64,000 nucleotides of DNA from positions 37,138,001-37,202,000 of the forward strand of contig OX485806.1 of the NCBI GenBank assembly GCA_950295325.1. Direction: 5' to 3'. Of the stretch, positions 1 to 12,308 are shown one piece after another (position 1 is the first letter of the stretch; each line of letters opens with the position of its first letter). A program made the translations under genes and the position numbers. Source of the stretch: Polytrichum commune (lineage: Eukaryota > Streptophyta > Polytrichopsida > Polytrichales > Polytrichaceae). The notes beneath the pieces were generated by a model. The model saw only the letters and a program-made list of their open reading frames with translations. It was not told the DNA's origin and ran no database searches.

Positions 1-1580
1 CAAGACTAACATCGTCAAGAATATAGGTAGCTTACAAACATGCCCATTATCATCTAAGAAACATTTTTCCCTATAAATGGACTATTGTATTCAAAACATA
101 TTTATATTTATTTATAATAGGATGATAAATGTCACATTGCACAAATATTCTTGATGCATTTGGACACACTAAGAATCCAATGCATTCTTCACACAACATG
201 TCTTATTTAGATGAATACAAGAGTGTATTTGTACAATACCTTTCATAAGTGTTTTGGGGTAGCCATGACAAGATGTCAAGTTTGTAAATGCCCTCACAAG
301 ACAAATCATCAACATCTAGGACACTGTCATCTACACAAATATGGTGTTGTCTTTCACATTATAATATGGATTATTATTGTAAAGGTACGTTCACTTCGAG
401 GTGGACCCCTTGATTACATGGACTCAATGGACTTGCACTTTATTCAAGTGTCAAACTTCGTGCGTTGAAAGTTGGAAGTGGAATGTTTAGTCAATCTTGA
501 TGACTATGTTGGAAAAAGCATGACCAAGGAACATGGAACATTGACATCCGAGTCTAGTTGAACCGATTGAAATGAAAAAATATAATACAAGTAAACAAAT
601 AATCAAATACTTAGGAAAATTTCCGCCAAATTGCTTTTAAGAACTTTGGAACGCTAGAGATGTTGACTTTGATTTTAATAAAACATTAAGAACAATTGAC
701 TTTATGCCTTGTCACTTTAGTTGGGGCAATCCCCTTGAGAGGGTGATGTAGGGAATTGTTTAACACATGTGTGTAACAAAAGTTAGGGTCATTAATTAGC
801 CCATTACGATAAGGCCATATTTACTTGATTAGTATTTTTAGACACATGTAACTCGAGTGGTCCTTCATCCTAGATAAGAGCTTGTCTCCTAGCTTTATCT
901 TTTGCTACATATGATCAATAAAAATTCAATACTATGTATCATGTGTCACACATTTACACAACGATCACACATGTCGGTGTCATAAATCATGTGGGTGGAT
1001 ATACAAGGCCCCACAAATCTCTACTTTGGGGGTGTCAAGGACTAAAGTTGGATATTAGATGGGTAGGGTCTCTCCTCCACAAGATGTTTACAATAATTAT
1101 TGTATTTTGGGTCACGGATGGGTTAATTTTTCCAATGACACATCTTGTGAATAAGTTGACAAGAACTATCATGAATGAAGGAAATTTGGATGAAATCCAT
1201 ATCAATTAATGAAACAAAGTGTGTGTATAACATGCATATAAAGTCTCAGATTACCTAATATAGGGTTCTAACAATTTTGTAATGAAATATTCTTAGTGAT
1301 GATTGAAATCTGGATGAAAAATCACTTAGTAAGTGACAACAATCGCAACATTATAAAATCATACTGCTACTGTCTTTTCTTCCTCCAGAGAAGTGACAAA
1401 TAATACTAGGTTTCCTTTAGTGTTGGTGACACAACATGGGCGGTTTACAGTTAGTATTGAGCGAGGCAAATATAATTGGTGACACTAAATACAATATTTG
1501 GTGTACTTCTCGTGCTACAATGTTGGTGTCACTCTATTCAAGTACGCTAAATATTTTATTTAGTGTCGTATTATCTTTTT
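1..1580 (-). repeat. ERF tandem unit A, gene deleted
   Basis: Bases 1-343 match the 3' flank of the intact ERF copies (compare 14097-14420 and 23460-23790). From about 344 the sequence matches their distal 5' flank (compare 16374-16930 and 25770-26150, then 29820-30660 beyond an insertion). The whole ERF gene and its proximal promoter are missing at the join near 343-346. Short ORFs here, such as one around 934-1209, lie in flank sequence that is repeated elsewhere and is not kept open there, so I do not call them genes. Confidence 0.75.
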
Positions 1581-1846
1581 TGTCAATGTGCTAACTTTTC
1601 TAACGACACTTCTAATGAATACTTTCTTAAATACTCATCCTCACTTACCTTTAATTCAATCACTTTTGGTATATTCTGCATCCTAACATTTTTGTAATGA
1701 AATGATGTCATGGACGATTCAAATTTGGATAAAAAGACACATAATAAGTGACAATAATTGCAACATTGTAATGAATAAAAAATAATAATGCACGCCCCCT
1801 TGCAACCATTAGCATAAAAATCATATCCTCCTCTCCAAATATTGAG

Positions 1847-1866
1847 GTCCCCCCGCCCCCCCCCCT
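1847..1866. repeat. Poly(C) tract
   Basis: A C-run interrupted by one G, preceded by the word atattgaggt. A similar word precedes the C-run at 32165, so the tract is part of a dispersed repeat. Confidence 0.8.
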
Positions 1867-1871
1867 TTCCC

Positions 1872-2330
1872 CAAATAGTGAATAGTGGTGCAAGTAAAAA
1901 TCAGATTTATAATGTTGGGGAGGGGAACATCTGCATTCTTGAAGATTGTAGGGGTGAATCCTCATGTTTGGGTTCTAAATGTTTGGAGAAAGAAAATGCA
2001 ATTGAGGTGCCACATCATTGGAAAAATGTCTACAAATACCTAGTCTATCAAAATAAGCAAAATCTATTTTCCCTAGTTCTTTACCTTCCCCTTCTCCTTC
2101 CTTGTAACTCTCTCACTTCCTTCCTACCTTATGCATTCCTTGTGTCTTTCTTTGCCCTCATGGGCATTGTGTTCATTGAATCCTCTAATAGGTTACAAAA
2201 TTCTTCGAGTGTACTCACAACAAAACAAAGACTACAAGAATGATGAAATATTCAAAGGAAGAAAAACCTGCAACTACTATTAAACAAAAGAAATACTACA
2301 ATTGATGACCTCGATCGTCGATGCATCCTC
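1872..2330 (+). repeat. Dispersed repeat Z, copy 1
   Basis: About 460 bp that align in the same orientation with 39127-39580 over nearly their whole length. The tail is also related to 12790-12990 and 19150-19345. Both long copies are partly open in one frame and share short peptide words (IYNV, ICIL, ESSCL), but neither has a recognisable domain. The shared peptides probably just follow from DNA similarity. Confidence 0.7.
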
Positions 2331-2565
2331 CAATTTGTGGAAACCCTAAGAAGCCCTTAGAAGCCAAGTTTGTAGAAGCCCTCACAAGCCAAATTATCAA
2401 CATCTAGGACAATGTCATATACAACAACAAGATACAAAGTGTGCAACCAAATTTAGTGTGCACCTTGGTCAAAACCCAATCAAGTCGCTTTGCAATACAA
2501 GACTTTTGACCTTGTCTCCTTCCACTTGTAAAAGTAGAAGCTCATGAGCTTATTTATCATACACC

Positions 2566-2952
2566 TTGTTCTTTGAGCATGAACCCACCCTTTGCAAAGG
2601 AGAACAAATATTACTAGCCAAAATAACAAAGAAAAATGATTTACTATATTTTTTTAATAATATTTTATTTTATTCTAAAAATGCAAGTATGGATTCAAAG
2701 TGCTCTATTCCAAATGAATTTGATGAGAAATCACGGAAATCACATGGATTTAATACAATAGAATTCAACAGTACATGATGTTGCGGTGGTGTTGTTGGAC
2801 TTGTGATACTATAAAATGGATGCCCACTTGGATTTGACAAATATGAGATTGAGACTCCCGACTCAATGACATTCTTTCATTTGCAAGTCTTGAGTATTCA
2901 TGTGTTGCTTTCGTAAACTTTATAATGTCTTTGAATTGGTAATCTGCATATA
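2566..2952 (-). pseudogene. ERF pseudogene B, AP2 domain deleted
   Basis: The minus strand keeps the family N-terminus (KFTKATHEYSRLAN), but the start codon has become ATA. About 120 bp are missing after SRLAN, which puts the rest out of frame. The middle part (ESGVSISYLSNPSG-like) is readable in another frame. The sequence then jumps near 2600-2690 to the extreme C-terminal coding end, losing the whole AP2 domain. Best read against the intact copy at 14550-15761. It is clearly non-functional as a DNA-binding factor. Confidence 0.8.
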
Positions 2953-3580
2953 TATTATGCACAATTGCAATTGCTATATGTTGGTTGCACACTGAGAGAT
3001 ACTCCCTTAATAGAGTTTTATATAATCAACATTATGCTATGGCCATAGTGCACATTGAAATCATGACATCCATAGGTCTTGTATCTCCTTATTTTGTCTC
3101 ACATCCTATTTTTAGAAACTTACATGTAAACATTCTAAGTTTAATATGTAAAACACAATCCAACCCATGACAATGAGATATTCAACACCAATTATATTGA
3201 GTTTAGAAACATAAAACCTCAAGGATATTAAAGGCTCAAAGTGTGTTGAGTATTCAACGTTAGTAACTTCCAAGAAAATAAAATAATTACTTTGGAAAAT
3301 AGCAAGACAATGAAGACTAAGAAATGTGCAAGGCAGTTGAACATCACCAAAGTTCCTTGCCACAATTTGAGGACACAAATCGAGATAGAGACAACCTAGG
3401 AATCCTCTTGTGACATTGTGACTATGTGAAGGGTTGATATATTGCATGAGCCCAGTCATTGATGGAGAAGCTTCTTTCCAAGCCGCCCTACATGGTGGAG
3501 CTCCCATTCGCATTACAATATAAGCTCGTGTTAAGATTCACTTTAAGGTGTGTGTACTTTGAGGTGGACCCCTAAAATGC
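2953..3580 (-). repeat. 5' flank of ERF unit B
   Basis: Matches the upstream flanks of the other ERF copies, including the shared proximal word TGCACAATTGCAATT at 2959-2973 and the later block with ATGACAATGAGATATTC. No independent gene is seen. Confidence 0.65.
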
Positions 3581-3830
3581 ATTGACTAAATTGACTTGCA
3601 CTTTATTTGATTTTCAAACTTCGTACATTGAAAGTTGGAAGTGGAATGTTTAGTCAATCTTGAAGAGTAATATGGAAGAAGCTTGACCGAGGCACGGGCA
3701 ATACTGACATCAAAGTCCAAGTGAGTTGATTGAAATGACAGATTGATATAAAAATAATTAGAAATAAATAACACTAAGATCAAAAAAATCAAACATACTA
3801 CTATTAAGAACTTTGAAACGCTAGTTTTGT

Positions 3831-4435
3831 TGCCAATGTACGCCTTTCTAGCATGGGATGAGTGCACCTATAAGTAGCTCCAATTCTCGAGTCATTGTTT
3901 GTGTTATTGTCCTTTCCAACCTCCAAGCTCTTCCACATTTTCGAACAAGATATTGTGCTGCACGAAGATCATAGCAGTCAACTACTTTTAAACATTGTGT
4001 AGGCTCTCCTTGTACACAAAATATTGAAGAAATCTAGGACAATATTTTAGTATACTCAAAAAATGCAAGTATGGATTGGGAAGGCTTTGTCCCAAAAGAT
4101 TGTATTGAGAATTCCAAAAAACCACGTTGATTCAATGTACTAGAATCCAATACCAAACGATGTTGCGGTGTTGTTGTTGGATTCGTGATATTATAATATG
4201 GGGGTGCACTTGGATTTGGCAAATATGAGATTGAAACTCCCGACTTATTGACACTCTTTCTGTGTAAATCCATGCATTGTTGAAACATTTTGGAAGAATA
4301 AGATGGTACAATCTTTTGTGCACACCAAGAAAAACTACCTTTGATAAAATAATTATCCCATTGACCATGTACCTCAAACTTGTGGAAACCATTTCCAAGT
4401 GTTGAATATTGACATGTTGGTTTGGTGAACTCCAT
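3831..4435 (-). pseudogene. ERF pseudogene C, truncated before AP2 domain
   Basis: The N-terminal 133 codons are open from the ATG at 4435 (MEFTKPTCQYSTLGNGF; SGVSISYLPNPSAP) to a stop at 4034. After a frame change the linker before the AP2 domain can still be read (MTRELE, LIGALIPC), then an in-frame TAG follows. Homology ends at 3831, just as the AP2 domain should begin. Beyond that point lies the upstream flank of unit B, so the AP2 and C-terminal parts were lost by a deletion or by unequal exchange between units. Confidence 0.85.
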
Positions 4436-6260
4436 AACTTCCTTTGACCTCTTACTTTCAATACTAGCCTAAAGACTCAAACAAAACTACAATTTTTTTC
4501 ATATATCATGCACAATTGCAATTGTTAAATGTGGGCTGCACGATAAGAGATACTTTCTTAATGACACTTTCTAAAACCAACATTATGGTATGTTCATAGT
4601 GGACATTGAAATTACGAGATCCATAGGTCTCGTATATTCTTATTTTGTCTCACGTTCTTTTGATAGAGACAAACATAAATGCATACAAAGTTGAATATGT
4701 ACAAAACAATCCAACTCATAACAATGAGATATTCAAGACCAAGTATGTTGAGCTAAGAAACATAAAACTTCAAGGAGATTAGAGTCTCAAAGTGTGTTGG
4801 ATATTAAATGTTTAGTAAAGTCCTATCAAGGATGTAAGTACTTTGGAAAATAGCAAGGTATAGAAAACTATCAACTATGCAAGACACATGAATATTACCA
4901 AACGTCTTGTCCAAGCAGAGGATGCAAATTTTGAAAGAGCGCCTTGAATCCACTTGTGACATTTCATAGTCCTATTTGAAAGGTTTGATGCATTGCATGA
5001 GCCCAATCATTGATGGAGAAGCTTCTTTCCAAGCCACCCTACATGGTGATCATCCCTTTCACATTACAATATCAGTTGGTGTTCTTATTCACTTTAAGGT
5101 ACACTTTAAGATGGACCTCTGAAATGCATTGACTAAATTGATTTGGACTTTATTCAATTTTCAAACTTCATGCATTGAAAGTTGGAAGTGGAATGTTCAG
5201 TCAATCTTGACGAGTAATATGGAAGAAGCTTGACCGAGGCACGGGGAATATTGACATCTAAGTCCAAGTGAACAGATGAAAATGATAAAATGATATATAA
5301 ATAATTAGAAATGAATGAAACTAAGACCAAAGACCAAAAAATCAAACTTAATACTATTAAGGACTTTGAAACGCTAATGTTGATGCCTTTGTTTTTGATA
5401 GAAGGTTGACAACATTTGACTTATGGCTCTTACTTTAGTTGGGACAATGCCTTCGAGAGTGTGATGTCGGGGATTGCTTAACATGTGCTTGAAACATAAT
5501 GTTGAGGTCATGAATTACCTCTTCAAATTAAGGCTATATTTACTTGATTCACATTTTTGTAACTCAAGTTGTCTTTGATGTTAGAATAGGGTTATTTTGC
5601 ATGGTTGGTCTTTTGCTACAAATTACCAACAAAGATTGAGTGCTATGTGTCTATAACATTTCACTGATAATATCATTTAAATACTCAAATTACATAAGTA
5701 GTTAGTATGCATACTAATGAATATGATATAATTTAGTTGGCAAAAAACAACACTGTAGGTTAAAAAAATTATACCTACACGAAACTCCCAATGGTAATTA
5801 GAAGAAAAAAACTGGAGATATTAGATAGGTAGGGTCTTCGCTTCAGAATAGGTCTACATTAAATAGTAGATTTAGTGCCCTATGCTATATTTCCACTGTG
5901 GTAACTTTTCTATTATCATTTCTTATGAACAAGATTGCAAGTATTGTCATGAATGATGGAATTTTGGATGAGAACCGTATCAATTATTGAAGCAACGTTT
6001 GGTAAAATCTGCATCCTAACAATTTTGTACTGAAATATTGTCATGATGATAGAATTTGGATGAAAAATCACTTAGTGACAACCTTTACAACAATATAAAT
6101 TTACAATGCCCATTTTCTTTTTGCAAGGGATGACAAACAATGGTAGGTTTACATTTAGTGTTAGTAACACTACACTAGCGGTTTATAGTTAGCATTGAGC
6201 AAGACAAATAGAATTGGTGATACTAAATACATTATTTAGTGTAGTATCACACTTATGGAC
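4436..6260 (-). repeat. 5' flank of ERF unit C
   Basis: The proximal flank has the conserved TGCACAATTGCAATT word near 4509-4523. The distal part (5090-5640) matches 3540-3830 and 18040-18600. The block 6120-6250 (tttagtgttagtaacac, then tactaaatac) recurs at 1400-1560, 17135-17260, 30595-30660 and 48360-48480. No gene recognised. Confidence 0.6.
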
Positions 6261-6599
6261 ACCCTCTTACAAATCATCATCAAATACTTTACACACAATA
6301 TTGTTGACGAAGGAAAACTTGAAAAGAAACAATCCTTGTGGTGACAATTGTAATTCTAAGCGAAGTATCAACCCACAAGCTTGGCCGGATGAATGGATTA
6401 TCCAAGTGCCTCTAAGCAATGACATTCTAATTTTGATAATGGAGAGCTTGATGTAGAGGTTTAATGGAGGATATCATGCTGAACATTATACAAAACATTA
6501 TGCAGAGCACTAACGTAGAACCTAATGCAGAAGACTAATATAAAAGATTAATGTTGAAGACAAATGTAAAAAACTCTTGCTAGATTTTTTTTAACTTAG
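6261..6599. other. Unannotated spacer
   Basis: AT-rich sequence after the end of the ERF-unit flank. It contains several degenerate repeats of a cattatgcag-like word at about 6480-6560. A short ORF ending at 6456 has no recognisable domain and is not called. Confidence 0.4.
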
Positions 6600-6991
6600 C
6601 TTGATATGAGCCCAAAATGAGTGCTCATATTTGTTTTATGTTTAGAATCTATTTAGAATTGCATTTGGAGTGTTATTGAAACAATCAAAAGTATAAAAAG
6701 AGTGAGGCTTGGTGTGGTTTATGTTTTAGGCCTTAAGCCTATTTTGTGTGGTTAATTAGAAGCTTAGTGACATTAGGGAGTGTTTTGGTTAAGTGTGTAG
6801 TGTTTGATGAAGCAAGGGGAAGGGCCTTGGATTTAAATGTTTGAATTAGAACATGTTCTTGTTGGTTTAGAGGGTGAGGATTTAGTGGATAGGATAAGGT
6901 CCTACTAAGTAGGAGAAGGTTAAGGGGTTTGTGGACTTGGGTGCCCTCTCCTCCTCCTCCCCTTTCTCTCTTTCTCTCTTCTTTCTTCTTC

Positions 6992-6994
<3 letters not shown>

Positions 6995-7033
<39 letters not shown>
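6995..7033. repeat. (CT)n microsatellite
   Basis: An uninterrupted CT run of about 39 bp inside LTR-ended element 1, preceded by a C/T-rich stretch from about 6945. Confidence 0.95.
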
Positions 7034-7035
<2 letters not shown>

Positions 7036-7149
7036 GGACTTTGGAGCTCTTAGAGCTAAAGAATGTGGGAATTAGGTAGGGGCTTAGTAGAATTAGTGGG
7101 TTTGGTTAGAGTAATTAGGTAGGGGGTTTGGTAGGATTAGGTAGATAGT

Positions 7150-7572
7150 TGGAGAGGCTTACACTAATTACAGTTCGAGGCTTGTACTGAATTGCAGCTC
7201 CAGGGGCCTACACTGATTGCAGTCCGAGGCTTACACTATTCGCAGGTCTAGAGGCTTACACTGAATTACAGTCCGAGGCCTACACTGATTTGCAGCCGAG
7301 GCTTATACTAATTACAGTCCGAGGCTTGTACTGAATCGCAGCTCCAGAGGCTTACACTGAATTACAGTCTGAGGTCTACACTGAATTGCAGTCCAGAGGC
7401 TTGTACTGAATTGCAGCTCCAGGGGCCTACACTGATTCGCAGTCCAGAGGTCTACACTTATTTGCAGCCGAGGCCTACACTAATTAGCAGCTCCAGAGGT
7501 TTATACTGAATTGTAGCCGAGGCCTACACTAATTTGCAACCGAGGCTTACACTAATTACAGTCCGAGGTTTA
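7150..7572 (+). repeat. Minisatellite inside LTR-ended element 1
   Basis: Roughly fifteen degenerate tandem units of about 25-31 bp built on the words GAGGCTTACACTGA, ATTGCAG and CTCCAG. The relatives at 26155-29815 and 54893-56406 lack it, so the array expanded after insertion or in this sublineage. Confidence 0.85.
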
Positions 7573-7966
7573 CAAGGTCGAGTTCGGATGGCGGCTTCAA
7601 GGCTTATTGCTAATCCTTGAGGGAGTTAGGTAGAGGATTGAAGGGGGGCCAAGGTGATATAAAGTGGGGAGACCGTGGTGCTACCTTAGGCTTGGGAATA
7701 GTTAGTTAATTAGGTTATTACTTGATATTAGTTTAGATAATTAGTTCATTAGCAAGATAGGAGAATGTTATGATTATGATGATAGAGAAGAGCGTTTGTT
7801 AACGCTTGTAATATTATCGTGGAATGGATTGGTGTGCAATGATTGATGGGAATTGTAATGGAGTCTCACGAATTTGGTAAAATGGAGTATGGAAACATGA
7901 ATGTGATACCCATTCCCTCACCCGGACTAGGACGCTTAAGGGTGGGTGGTTTGGCCTCACACTTGA

Positions 7967-9110
7967 CCGCCTCCCAAGTCTAGCAAATGCCACGAGCGCT
8001 AACATGCACATTCTACATACATGCATGATTAACTTTCATTACTGCCAACCTCCAAGCTCATTGTTTGGTCACCAAACCTTCCTATACATGCATTTGAGAC
8101 TCTCCCCTTAGTAAGTAGCCAATATTCAATGTGGACTTCTATCCACAGAAGTCCACTCTTAACTTGTTCATTGTGTTGCGCAAATAACGCTACAACAGTC
8201 CGGAGCAAATTGCCAGGTATGATCCGGTTGGGCTTGGTCGGCTATGCCGCCTCACCCATATTAGCCTCTAGGACTTGGGACAAGGCCCCTACCTCACCGT
8301 TAAGTTTTTTTTTTTGGTCTCTCTACAAGGTTTTGGGGCCAAATAGACATTTTCCCTTAACCACTAGGGCTAGAAACCCCAACAGCTTCAGACCACCATA
8401 ACTTCCACATATGATTTACGATGCTATCAAGCAACCATTTATTCTATCGTCATTTATTTTTTATGTAGATGCCAATGGATCCATCACTTCCCCATTCAGC
8501 CAAGTGTTGAGAAAATTATGGTTGTTCAAATATGGGCAGTCATGGGTGCCCCTCCCAAGGCAATGTTGTCCTAGGGTATTGTCCGGGGACAATGTTCCAC
8601 TCAAATTGCCATATGTCTTGGCTCACACCTTTATTTGAGGTATTTTTTAGCATTCTAAAATTATGCCTTGATAAGATACTCATAACTTATTGCCTTACCC
8701 TCGTGACTCCTAGTCTTTGTGGGTGGCAGACGTTCTCAACGTCTGGGCCCCTCACCCACAGTAGGATCACGTGGGCCCTCTCACTAGTGGCACCACAAGG
8801 CCCGGATGTCACTTTGGGGTCCCCTTTGTGCCCATCGTGTTGCGGGCACTCCTCATGAACAGGTGAGTGACAATAATTTAGAAATAATATAAAAATAATG
8901 TAAAACCTAATGAAATAAAAAATTATACAATCATCATTTTAGAATATCAAAAAATAATGTAATTACACAATAACACAACTCTTCAATAGAGTTTGAAAAC
9001 CTTACTATTCAGCATTCATAGGATTCATTTTTTTTTTCAACATTTCTATTTCTATTAATTTTATAGCTTTATTTTCTTATATACATAGAGAGGGAAGAGA
9101 GGAAGATTGT
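7967..9110. other. GC-richer block without recognised gene
   Basis: Noticeably richer in G+C than its surroundings between about 7970 and 8870, with short ORFs in several frames (for example 8129-8401 and 8532-8858, plus). I recognise no domain, start context or splice structure. It may be a decayed transposon body. From 8870 to 9110 it returns to AT-rich sequence. Confidence 0.3.
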
Positions 9111-9301
9111 CCTAACCGCGATACTAAGAAAGTGAAAAGTAAGTCTATGTGTTCCCTTCAAGGGACTACCCCTTCCTATCATAATGCCTTATTAGCCGTA
9201 TATATATCTATCCATACCTACATGTAAGTGTTGGCATTTGCGGTTGTTATCACCCTAGCTGCCATTCTTTGAACTCCTAGATGTAACGGTCTTGGTTTCC
9301 C

Positions 9302-9500
9302 AAGCATTTGATCCAACGGCCTTCATCCGCTTGACTTCATCTGCTTAATATCATCCTCTGTTCGTTGTTGTCCTACATTTACGCCTTCATTCGCTTAATA
9401 CCATTATCTGTTCGTTGATGTCCTGGGTTTACGCCTTCATCTGTTCAACACCTCATCCGCTTGACGTCGTCTTCCGTTCGTCGCCGTTCTCCATTTGACA
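9302..9500 (+). repeat. Minisatellite of TTCATCCGCTT-like units
   Basis: About three to four degenerate units of 50-65 bp, each with CCTTCATCCGCTT-, CTGTTCGTTG- and TTACGCCTTCAT-like words. Non-coding in appearance. Confidence 0.65.
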
Positions 9501-9559
9501 TTGTCCTACGTTGTTCTTCAACCATTCGATGTTATCTTATGTTGTTATTTCATCCATTC

Positions 9560-10700
9560 ATCATTAAAATTCATTATTTTTCATCCATTGTCTAAATATC
9601 TTCATACTAACTAGTTGATCTTAATCTAATCTTTAATCACTGGCTTCTTTTCTATTTAGGTTGTGAATTTTAATCCAACTGTGAGAGATTAAATTAATTC
9701 ATTCGCATAAATTATAGAACGTCTTTAAAAATATAAAAAATAATTGAGAATGTTCTATGCATACATGCGGAACAATTTCTTCTTTGTATCTCACTACATA
9801 TTATTTTTTCTTTAACACTAGCTCATCTTAGGATAATACCAATCAATGTAACCAATCGGATTTGAAACATGGTCGGTCTAGACCTAATACCAGTCTCTCA
9901 CACAACTTATAGCCACATGCAGATATTCTAAAATCTATTAACCACTTATATATTGATTAATCTTAATAACTAACCTCCTTGTTTTTGGAGATTATGGACC
10001 TTAATTCAAACTACGAGCGGTTTGAATGGCTAGCAATTCCCAATTCCACTATATTATTTATGGTATTTAATATCACTTATCCTATTTTGAAGCATATGCT
10101 AGGTTACACTAATGTTGAACAACGTCTCCATTAGTGTCATCTCATGACTTTTGGCATTCAAATGCGCATAATAATATCATAGCATGAATATGTTCAGTAT
10201 TAAGGTGTATACCTATGTTATACAATGGTCTAAAAGTTGAAACAAATTATACACAAATGACACTAGGTATTAGTATGCTTAAGAATAGCTTCCTCTTGAA
10301 TATTAAAATATGAATACATGATACTTGCCATTGGTATGCTCAACAAAATCTTGCCCTTACATACTAAAACGCAAAACTATCATCTCAAGTATTCCAATGT
10401 ATTACGCTAAATGTCTTAATATAAATGAAAGCTCATTCGAAAAAGTTACTTATGTTGACGAATAGTGCCACATTGGCAATTAGAGGACACGACCACTTAA
10501 GACCACTAGGCATCTGGTTTAATAATGTACGTAATATTAAATAACATAACAATGTAGATTAATTCCAACCCCCCCCCCCCCCAAATGCACACCCTATACA
10601 TTTCTACTAACATTAAATAGCCCAATATATATACTTAGTAACACTAACTATCGCACATGCCACATACAAAAATAAGTATTGAGGCCCCCTCCTCCCGATG
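9560..10700. other. Spacer, nothing recognised
   Basis: AT-rich sequence with no ORF of note. It includes a poly(C) run at about 10569-10582. No match to other parts of the window was noticed. Confidence 0.4.
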
Positions 10701-10779
10701 TCCGCCCAAACATGACTAGAAGAGAGTGAACAAATGCAGCACACCTGTATAAAAAGCACCAATGTTCCTTATTAGTAGA

Positions 10780-11300
10780 AGTAGTAGTAGCATCAAATCT
10801 TCATGTTTAGTATTTTTTTCTTTCTCATGGACCTTGCTTCGATTCCATTGAAGGGTGAACTGAAGGTGCAAGCCCGTTTTGTTCCCATTTAAGAGCACTT
10901 TCATGGCCAAGGAGTTTGCAAGTCTTGCACAATTACTGTAAGTGAGTTTTTGAAGTATTGACTCCCTCCTGTGATATTTTCACATTGAGAATCTTGACCT
11001 TGTGGTTATCTGAAGTTACCTCAAACATTTTACTGTTAGTACTCATACATCCAGAACTTGAAGCTCGGCCAACACCTGATTTGTAGATAAGACCGAATTC
11101 ACCTCAATTTCTGTGATTAACAAATCTTCAGACTCAACTTGAGTGAACACTGCATACCTCTAAGACATTCTTTAAGGTAGTATTCTAAAATATGTACGTT
11201 CGTACCATGACTTGAGGATCACATAAAGTAAGGTGACCTCAGTTTTTCCTTCAAACGAGGTCCCTTGTCGAGAGCAAATTTTATATTCTGCAACTACACC
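10780..11300 (+). repeat. Duplicated block, left copy
   Basis: Aligns in direct orientation with 17277-17770 (shared words include TTCTTTCTCATG, GCAAGCCC and AGAGCACTT). With the ERF genes, this pair defines an ancestral tandem period of roughly 6.5 kb. Confidence 0.65.
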
Positions 11301-11349
11301 TTAAAGATGGGTAGTTGTACGAATAACTATTAAGTTTACTTTATTAGTT

Positions 11350-12308
11350 TTAGGATGGAGGTCCACAGATCAGCCACGAGTTATTTGGGGTGAGGAGGAA
11401 TGTGGTGGACTAGCAACAACAACAACAACAGTGGGGAGGATCAGTAGTTGCAAGGGTGCTTCTGAGGATGATCTCTTCACTGTGTAATTTGATCAAACCC
11501 TACTGCTATGTTGTGGACCGTCCTTCATGGGCACTTGTGATGATGACGATGATGATCTTAATTGTAGAAAATCACTCTGCTTTCGTTGAGTTATGATGTT
11601 AGGCCCCGGTGACGAAAAGTGACGCACAAGAGTTTTCCAAGGTTATTGTTAACATGCATCAATGATGGTTATAGGTGTTAGGGGTCTTGGTTTACTTAAG
11701 TAACCATCTTAAAGGATTTTGTAGTATCAGAGCTCAAGAGAATTTTGAACATGCAAAGATAGAACTAACTATGAGATGGTATTCAATGTGACCAGGTTGT
11801 TTAGCCCGAAGCACTTTCCCGTAGATGAATCGGACAAAAGGACATTAACCAAGCAATGGCTAAACCGGTTGGTGACACATTTCCAGCGGAGAAATGACCT
11901 TATTAATCAATGCAATGCGGAATTGCTAGAATTTGTGGGTATGTTATCTTTTGTTTGTGAACACCATGGTATGCATGAGGCTTGGATTATTTGTGGCAAT
12001 GATTAGGAGTTCATGATCAATTGGCCAACCCTAATGTTGCTATGGCAAACCATACTTATGATCCCAACTAGCATTGTTATTGTGAGCGTGGTTTTCCAAA
12101 GCAGAATTGGGTAAAAAGCAAAAGAATAACTAAACTCGACCTTGACACACTAGAATCTTTAATCAAAACACATCTAAATGGGATTGGAGTTGAATTCATG
12201 GATAAGAATGACATCTTTGAAATCTTGAATCTTGGAAAACTACCACAAGAACCAACAAGTGTAGGGCGTTGTCACTACAAAAAGTGGAATTTGATGGTTG
12301 ATTCTTAA
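11350..12308 (+). pseudogene. Degenerate coding sequence of unknown family
   Basis: The plus strand has an ATG-started ORF at 11776-12006 (76 residues; words FSPKHFPVDESDKRTL, FVCEHHGMHEAW). Just past its stop, another frame continues with coding-like text (HCYCERGFPKQNWVK, then LESLIKTHLNGIGVEF) to a TAA at 12306-12308. Upstream, near 11352-11485, another frame carries a threonine run and an acidic stretch before a stop. The pattern fits one protein-coding gene broken by frameshifts and stops, or exons of a gene whose splice sites I cannot place. I do not recognise the family. Confidence 0.4.

Larger units (their letters stand above)
6600..7966 (+). mobile_element. LTR-ended element 1 with 5-bp TSD (probable solo LTR)
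   Basis: The element proper is 6605-7961 (1,357 bp), flanked by a perfect direct repeat CTTGA at 6600-6604 and 7962-7966. Its left end TATGAGCCCAAAA is a decayed form of the TGNGAGCCC end seen in its relatives, and its right end is GGCCTCACA. The subterminal 3' block (CACCCGGACTAGGACGC) is shared with 56356-56406 and, reverse-complemented, with 26155-26210. A TATA-like box TATAAAAAG lies at 6692-6700. There is a CT microsatellite at about 6995-7033 and a minisatellite at 7150-7572. No internal terminal direct repeat and no coding region are visible, so a solo LTR is the likeliest reading; a small non-autonomous element is the alternative. Confidence 0.8.

Noticed and set aside
7150-7572. CRISPR-like array
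   Set aside because: The units have no constant repeat with unique spacers of fixed size. It is a degenerate minisatellite in a plant retroelement.
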